From Halovenus amylolytica (GTDB taxonomy: Archaea; Halobacteriota; Halobacteria; Halobacteriales; Haloarculaceae), in the NCBI GenBank assembly GCA_004015825.1, contig SAYS01000018.1, positions 58,868 to 122,867 on the forward strand: 64,000 nucleotides of DNA, given 5' to 3'. Under the pieces are notes generated by a model. That model was not told the DNA's origin and searched no databases. It was given only the letters and a program-made list of their open reading frames with translations. The position numbers and the translations under genes were made by a program. This document shows positions 59,443 to 64,000 of the stretch, piece by piece (position 1 is the stretch's first letter; every line of letters begins with the position of its first letter).

Positions 59443-61682
59443 CAGAAATCACCCAGATTGGCCTGGTCGTCCGCTGTCTCCTCTGTCGCGTCAGCCTCGC
59501 GTGCCTGCGCGGCGGTCTCCTCGTCGGCGTCGACGGCATCCATCGACGGATTCCGGTGGCCGGCGTTTTCGAGAATGTTCTCTGCGGTCTTCTCCCGGCC
59601 GCGGAGTGCAGCGAGAACGACCGACTTGTCTGCCTCCCGGAGCTGTGTCCGGTCCTCGATCCCCGCGTCGTACAGCCGGCGGGCACGCTTCCGACCCACA
59701 CCGCGCACACCAGCCAGATCGACCAGTTCCTCCCTGACGCCGTGTTCGACACGCAGGCGTGCCTCGCGGATCTGCGAACCGACACCGAGATCCAGTTCGG
59801 CCGCGAGCGATTCCGCCGCGCCGAGCAGCCACTGAGCTGTGTCGACTTTCCCGCGGATATCGCCGGGGCCGATCCCGTACGTTTCGGTGATCTCGTCCTC
59901 GTCGAGTTCGCTCGCCCAGTCTTCGAGCAGACGGGCGGTTTTCAGCGCCGACAGCCAGTCCTCGAAGCCGTCTTCGAACTCCGAGGGCGCAGCGCCGAGC
60001 AGTTCATCCTCGCGCTCGTAAGCCAGCATCGTGTACTCCTCGTCCTCACCGGATCGCAGGTACAGCTGGTACATATCCGGCGTCCGACAGACGAGGTGAT
60101 ACAGCCCCAGCGGCGTCGGCTCGCCATCTTCTAGCCCGTCGATGATCTCCGCGGCACTCATCGGATCGAGGTAGAGCCGCGAGACAGTGTGGCCGAGATT
60201 CGTCGCCGAGAGTCCCTCTGCGGTCTGTTCGAGGAACCCATTGACGTCGAGATACGCGATCACGTCGTCGACGACCGTCTCCAGTCGCCGCCGGTCGGCG
60301 GTCTGTTCGGCATAGAGGGTTCCGTCCAGGAAATCGAGCAGTCCCTCCCGCGAGCGGGCGAAGCCGGAGGCGACCGTCGCGAGGATGTGGGTCCGCAACG
60401 CGGGTTCGGCGGCGAGTTTCGAGCGGACTGGCTCGGGATCGGCCCAGACGTAGCGTTCGAACAGTTCGTCGAGTTCGTCGTGGCTCGACGCGACGAGTAC
60501 CGCCTCGCCGTAGGGGTCCCGGCCCGGCCGACCGGCCCGGCCCATCATCTGGTGGACTTCGAGTACCGACAGGGGTTGCATCCCGCCTGCGGTCCCGTCG
60601 TACCGACGCCAGTCACGGACGACCACTCTTCGGGATGGGGTGTTGACACCCGCCGCGAGCGTCGGCGTCGCGCAGACGACCTTGATGAGTCGGTCCCTGA
60701 ATCCCTCCTCGACGAGCGATCTGTGCTCCCGGGAGAGCCCGGCGTGATGGAAGGCTGCGCCCTTCTCGACGGCGTCGGCGAGATCTGCGCTCGTATCTGT
60801 ATCGCTTACGTCGCGGATCTCGGCTGCAATCTCGGCGAGTCGTTCTTCCTCCTCGCCGGTCACCGCCTTGCCGGTCGTGTTTGCCAGTCGTCTGGCCGCA
60901 GCCTCGGCGTTCTTCCGGGAGTTGACGAAGACGAGTGTCGAGCCCTCTTCGGCCAGCGTATCACGGACGACTGCCGCAGTTTGCTCTTCGTTGCGGTCGA
61001 CTGCGAGGCGTTTCTGACTGCCGTCTTCGAGTTGCAGTGCATCCCCGTAGTGGACGCCCTTTTTGAGATCGATGGGTCGCCAGTCCGAGTCGACCAGTTC
61101 CGCGTCGAGCCAGTCGGCCAGTTTGTCCGCGTTGCCGATCGTCGCCGACAGTGCGACCGTCTGGAGGTCTGGATTCAGTGATCGGAGTTTCGCGAGTGTC
61201 ACTTCGAGTGTGGGGCCGCGTTCGCCGTCGTCGACGAGGTGGACTTCGTCGGTGACGACACAGGAGAGGTCGTCCAGCCATGGTGCGTCGTTTCGCACCA
61301 GCGAGTCGACTTTCTCGCTGGTCGCGACGATGATATCCTTGCCGGCGAGCCAGCCACCCTCGGACTCGTAGTTGCCGGTGGTCACGCCGACGTCGAGTCC
61401 GTACGCTTCGAACTCGGCGAACTCCTCCTGTTTCTCGCTCGCGAGCGCGCGTAGCGGGACGATGTAGAGTGCTTTCCCGCCCCGGTCGACGCTCGACAGC
61501 ATCGCGAGCGTCGCGATGAGTGTCTTGCCACTGGCGGTCGGGATGGCGGCGACGAGATTCTCGCCCTGGGTGACGCCACGTTCGACAGCCTCGGCCTGGG
61601 GTGGGTAGAGTGATTCGATCCCCTGGTCGCGTAGATGCTCGGTCAACCACTCCGGCACCGCCGGAATCTCCGCAATATCCAT
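59442..61682 (-). CDS. hel308: ATP-dependent DNA helicase Hel308
   Basis: A 746-residue superfamily 2 3'-5' helicase that remodels stalled forks. It has motif I PTASGKT (48-54), motif II DEVH (145-148), ALSATIGN (motif III) and [10 protein letters not shown] plus [14 protein letters not shown] (motifs V/VI). The ratchet domain and a C-terminal helix-hairpin-helix ([18 protein letters not shown]) follow. An acidic tail ends the protein. It is the first gene of the hel308-cgi121 pair. Confidence 0.96.
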   Translation of the reverse strand: MDIAEIPAVPEWLTEHLRDQGIESLYPPQAEAVERGVTQGENLVAAIPTASGKTLIATLAMLSSVDRGGKALYIVPLRALASEKQEEFAEFEAYGLDVGVTTGNYESEGGWLAGKDIIVATSEKVDSLVRNDAPWLDDLSCVVTDEVHLVDDGERGPTLEVTLAKLRSLNPDLQTVALSATIGNADKLADWLDAELVDSDWRPIDLKKGVHYGDALQLEDGSQKRLAVDRNEEQTAAVVRDTLAEEGSTLVFVNSRKNAEAAARRLANTTGKAVTGEEEERLAEIAAEIRDVSDTDTSADLADAVEKGAAFHHAGLSREHRSLVEEGFRDRLIKVVCATPTLAAGVNTPSRRVVVRDWRRYDGTAGGMQPLSVLEVHQMMGRAGRPGRDPYGEAVLVASSHDELDELFERYVWADPEPVRSKLAAEPALRTHILATVASGFARSREGLLDFLDGTLYAEQTADRRRLETVVDDVIAYLDVNGFLEQTAEGLSATNLGHTVSRLYLDPMSAAEIIDGLEDGEPTPLGLYHLVCRTPDMYQLYLRSGEDEEYTMLAYEREDELLGAAPSEFEDGFEDWLSALKTARLLEDWASELDEDEITETYGIGPGDIRGKVDTAQWLLGAAESLAAELDLGVGSQIREARLRVEHGVREELVDLAGVRGVGRKRARRLYDAGIEDRTQLREADKSVVLAALRGREKTAENILENAGHRNPSMDAVDADEETAAQAREADATEETADDQANLGDF

Positions 61683-61764
61683 TACTGTGGGTTCGGGCGT
61701 CCTCTGATTTCAACCTTCGTCTCTCGGAGTTGGATTGGGTGTGGTTTGTAGTGGATTACCCTCA

Positions 61765-62073
61765 AACAGCAAGAAAGCCCCGGGTCGCTGAGCGACTGCG
61801 ACTCGCTGCGCCCTTCGCTCACTGCGTTCGCTCCAGTGCTTGCGTCGTCTCGTTCGCCCAGCGACCCGCCCCTTTCAGTCCCTCCCAGCCTGGAAATCCA
61901 CATCGGGCGGGACTGAAAGGGGCTGTTCGCTTGATCCGTCCCGGGCGAAGCAAGCACCTACTGGAGCGTGGTTCGAGAGAGCTTCGCTCTCTCGTCATCA
62001 CGAAAGACGCTTCGCGTCTTTCGAACGACAGCGAGCCCCGGACGGTCAAGCGGGCAGGGGCTTTCTTGCTGTT
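61765..62073. repeat. Palindromic element E3, nested and largest of the family
   Basis: Perfect 17-base inverted ends AACAGCAAGAAAGCCCC and GGGGCTTTCTTGCTGTT bound 309 bases. Inside are GCCCCTTTCAGTCCC/GGGACTGAAAGGGGC (61868-61882 and 61909-61923), CGAGAGAGC-TTC-GCTCTCTCG (61974-61994) and CGAAAGACGC-TTC-GCGTCTTTCG (62001-62023). Its right half matches element E2, with the last two hairpins inserted in the loop. It lies between divergent hel308 and ferredoxin genes, and the gap 61683-62160 has no gene. Confidence 0.8.
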
Positions 62074-62160
62074 CCGAATGCACTCAGATACCGTTTTGCC
62101 TCTTCGAACCCACGATCCTATCTCCATCACCTCTTTGCCGCCCGCCCCCCAACACCGAGT

Positions 62161-62406
62161 ATGCGAATCGAATTCGACCGCGATACGTGTATCGGGATGT
62201 TCCAGTGTACGGCGGAGTGGGATGCCTTCCAGCGCGACGAGGACGACGGCAAGGCCGACCTCGAAGGGAGTGAAGAACAGGAAGACGATATCTTCGTCCG
62301 GGAGGTTCCCGAGGGCGAGGAACTCGACGCAAAATTCGCTGCTCGCTCCTGTCCGGTCGACGCCATTGCAGTCTACGACGACGACGGCGAGCAGATTATT
62401 CCGTAA
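62161..62406 (+). CDS. Ferredoxin with three cysteines
   Basis: An 81-residue acidic ferredoxin of the monocluster type. C10 and C16 (CIGMFQC) and C64 (ARSCPVDAI) can ligate a [3Fe-4S] cluster. The position that holds the fourth ligand in 4Fe-4S proteins is Met13. A long acidic insertion separates the two Cys groups, as is common in halophiles. It would carry electrons to an unknown partner. It is a single gene. Confidence 0.85.
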   Translation: MRIEFDRDTCIGMFQCTAEWDAFQRDEDDGKADLEGSEEQEDDIFVREVPEGEELDAKFAARSCPVDAIAVYDDDGEQIIP

Positions 62407-62456
62407 CTGTCGAAATAACAGCAATAAAGTGTCCCGACGGCGACCTCACGGTAGAT

Positions 62457-63419
62457 ATGGCTGGTAGCAAAGGCGTCGTGATTGCCGCGATGTTCGCCAA
62501 CGGTGGTATCGCAGTACTGAAATTTATCGGCTTTCTGCTTACCGGCAGCCCCTCCATGCTTGCGGAGACGTATCACTCGATCTCCGATACGGGCAACCAG
62601 GTGTTACTGCTGGTCGGCATCAAATACAGCCAGCAAGACCCCTCCAGCGCCCACCCCTTCGGCTACGGGAAAGCGCAGTTCTTCTATGCCTTCCTGGTCT
62701 CCGTCCTCCTCTTCGGTGTCGCAGGCTGGGAGAGCCTGAAACACGGAATCTCCGAACTCCGCGCCGGTGGACACGAGACCGAGGCAGGCGCCGCCGAGTT
62801 TCTCGGATTCACGATCGACATCCCGACACCGATCGATCCGTTCTGGCTCTCGATTCTCATTCTGTTGGGTGCGATCGTCTTCGAAACCTACGCGTTCGTG
62901 AAGGCCCGTGCCGAACTCAAACGGCAGATGAACCAGTACGACTGGTCGGGCTACCGGGAGGCGTTCGACAAGACGAGCGATCTCTCGACGCTGACTGCCT
63001 TCATCGAGGATACCGTCGCCCTGCTCGGCCTCGTCGTCGCACTGATCGGGATCATCCTCTCGGAAGTGACCAGCAACCCGGTCTTCGACTCCGCCGGTGC
63101 AGTCGTCATCGGGGTGCTGTTGATGGGCTTTGCCCTCCTGCTCGCAATCGAGAACAAACAGCTCATCGTCGGGGAGAGCCTGTCCGACGACGTCGAACTC
63201 GAACTTCGCGATACGATCGAGGGCCACGATGGCGTCGCGGAGGTCACTGATCTCCGGACGATGTTCATCGGGGTCGGCCAGGTTCTCGTCACGGCGGACG
63301 TAAGCTTCGATCCAGCACTCGTGACCGGCGATATCGACGACGATGTCGCAGCGATCGAGGACAAACTCAAAGACGTCGACAACCGGGTGAAGTACGTCTA
63401 CATCGAACCGGAGCTGTGA
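62457..63419 (+). CDS. Cation diffusion facilitator family transporter
   Basis: A 320-residue CDF transporter with about six membrane helices and a C-terminal metal-sensing cytoplasmic domain. The transport-site motif in helix 2 is H40-SIS-D44. In helix 5 the usual HxxxD is replaced by E184-D185 (FIEDTVALLG), a variant known in the SLC30A9-like branch, so metal choice may differ from Zn/Cd exporters. A TATA-like CAATAAAG about 30 bases upstream gives a leaderless start. Confidence 0.9.
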   Translation: MAGSKGVVIAAMFANGGIAVLKFIGFLLTGSPSMLAETYHSISDTGNQVLLLVGIKYSQQDPSSAHPFGYGKAQFFYAFLVSVLLFGVAGWESLKHGISELRAGGHETEAGAAEFLGFTIDIPTPIDPFWLSILILLGAIVFETYAFVKARAELKRQMNQYDWSGYREAFDKTSDLSTLTAFIEDTVALLGLVVALIGIILSEVTSNPVFDSAGAVVIGVLLMGFALLLAIENKQLIVGESLSDDVELELRDTIEGHDGVAEVTDLRTMFIGVGQVLVTADVSFDPALVTGDIDDDVAAIEDKLKDVDNRVKYVYIEPEL

Positions 63420-63459
63420 GGCTGCTCCCGGTCACGTCGACGTGATCGGGTGGGGCGAC

Positions 63460-63843
63460 TCAACTCCGCGTGACGAAATGTGCGAGGTCGGTCGTGGTCA
63501 CGATTCCGATGGGTTCGCCGTCCACAGTGACCGGGAGTTTCTTGACGGTGTTTTTCCCCATCCGCCTGCCTGCGGCAGCAACCGATTCCTGGGGACGGAT
63601 CGAGACGACCGGCTCGGTCATTATCTCCCCGATAGTTGTCGACTGGAGATCCATCTCCTGACCGACCGCCGTCACGATATCTGTCTCGGTGACGATCCCC
63701 TCGATAATCTCGCCTTCGACGACTAACGAGCCGATATTGTTCTCTCGGAGTATGCGAGCGGCCTCCGGAATTGGTGTTTCACGGGACACTGTCCTGACCG
63801 GCGCGCTCATGATCTCCGAAACTGGAGTCTCTTCTTTGGACAT
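63460..63843 (-). CDS. CBS-pair domain protein
   Basis: A 127-residue protein made of two CBS motifs (VSEIMSAPVRTVSRETPIPE...GSLVVEGEIIEGIVTETDIV and IGEIMTEPVVSIRPQESVAA...LPVTVDGEPIGIVTTTDLA). Such stand-alone Bateman modules bind adenosine nucleotides and regulate partners. The partner is not shown by context. It is convergent with the CDF transporter gene. Confidence 0.9.
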   Translation of the reverse strand: MSKEETPVSEIMSAPVRTVSRETPIPEAARILRENNIGSLVVEGEIIEGIVTETDIVTAVGQEMDLQSTTIGEIMTEPVVSIRPQESVAAAGRRMGKNTVKKLPVTVDGEPIGIVTTTDLAHFVTRS

Positions 63844-63970
63844 CTGTATGTAACCTTTCTGTTTGGTTGATCTGTACGTGTTTAGCCCCGACGAATTTCG
63901 CCACTGTCTCGTAGTAGGCGACCAATCAAGGGGATATGTACCCTCAGCAAAGGCTAATTGAGCTTCTCCA

Positions 63971-63998
63971 GGGATGGTCTCCGCTCGGAGACCATCCC
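63971..63998. repeat. 12-bp perfect hairpin at the window end
   Basis: GGGATGGTCTCC and GGAGACCATCCC flank a four-base loop GCTC. No gene is visible in 63844-64000. The rest of the gap is the CBS gene promoter side. Confidence 0.6.
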
Positions 63999-64000
63999 GG

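Noticed and set aside
1..64000. CRISPR array, rRNA operon or prophage
   Set aside because: No regularly spaced identical repeats, rRNA landmarks or phage structural genes were seen. The only mobile trace is the decayed integrase and the palindromic elements.

Overview
The window is a 64 kb stretch of a haloarchaeal chromosome (class Halobacteria). The base composition is GC-rich. The predicted proteins are strongly acidic. Most promoters place an archaeal TATA box about 25-35 nt upstream of the start codon, which implies leaderless mRNAs. Marker genes are archaeal: aEF-2 with its diphthamide histidine, Hel308, Mre11-Rad50, the KEOPS subunit Cgi121, a bulge-helix-bulge tRNA intron, and a LysW-dependent arginine pathway. 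The genus cannot be fixed from sequence alone.

Layout. 1-5.1 kb: the end of an M20 peptidase, metG, small haloarchaeal proteins, an SRPBCC protein, an unrecognised gene behind a palindromic site, and a PsiE-like membrane protein. 5.2-7.5 kb: EF-2. 7.8-11.3 kb: a Met-rich lipoprotein, a membrane-anchored sulfite-oxidase-type molybdoenzyme, a winged-helix regulator and a small membrane protein. 11.4-16.3 kb: an HEFAH protein and a potassium module (RCK channel, TrkA, TrkH). 16.3-24.3 kb: a permease-UspA fusion with a UspA partner, rad50-mre11 and another UspA protein. 24.3-33.9 kb: the arginine cluster argG-argH, then lysW-argX-argC-argB-argD-argE-argF, all on the minus strand. It is preceded by a candidate arginine leader peptide and followed by a duplicated argF tail. 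34-43 kb: membrane and hypothetical proteins, a threonine-synthase-like enzyme, a GCS2-like ligase and glyA.

43-50.3 kb: a repeat/RNA-like gap, a large GAF/PAS/HTH_10 regulator, folD, an acyltransferase and a DUF373 protein. 50.4-52.5 kb: the accessory spot, with a palindromic element, an intron-containing tRNA-Arg(TCT), a decayed tyrosine integrase and a regulator-like effector domain without HTH. 52.6-64 kb: an acyltransferase, a LOV-like PAS protein lacking its cysteine, a lipoprotein, PhzF, an M23-like protein, an alanine dehydrogenase-type enzyme, threonine aldolase, cgi121-hel308, ferredoxin, a CDF transporter and a CBS protein.

The least explained material is non-coding. It includes an arginine-rich leader ORF with hairpins before argG, palindromic in-frame insertions in argB and argX, an 80-bp palindrome present twice in opposite orientation with compensatory arm changes, a nested family of elements ending in AACAGCAAGAAAGCCCC, and two intergenic regions that look like structured RNA genes.
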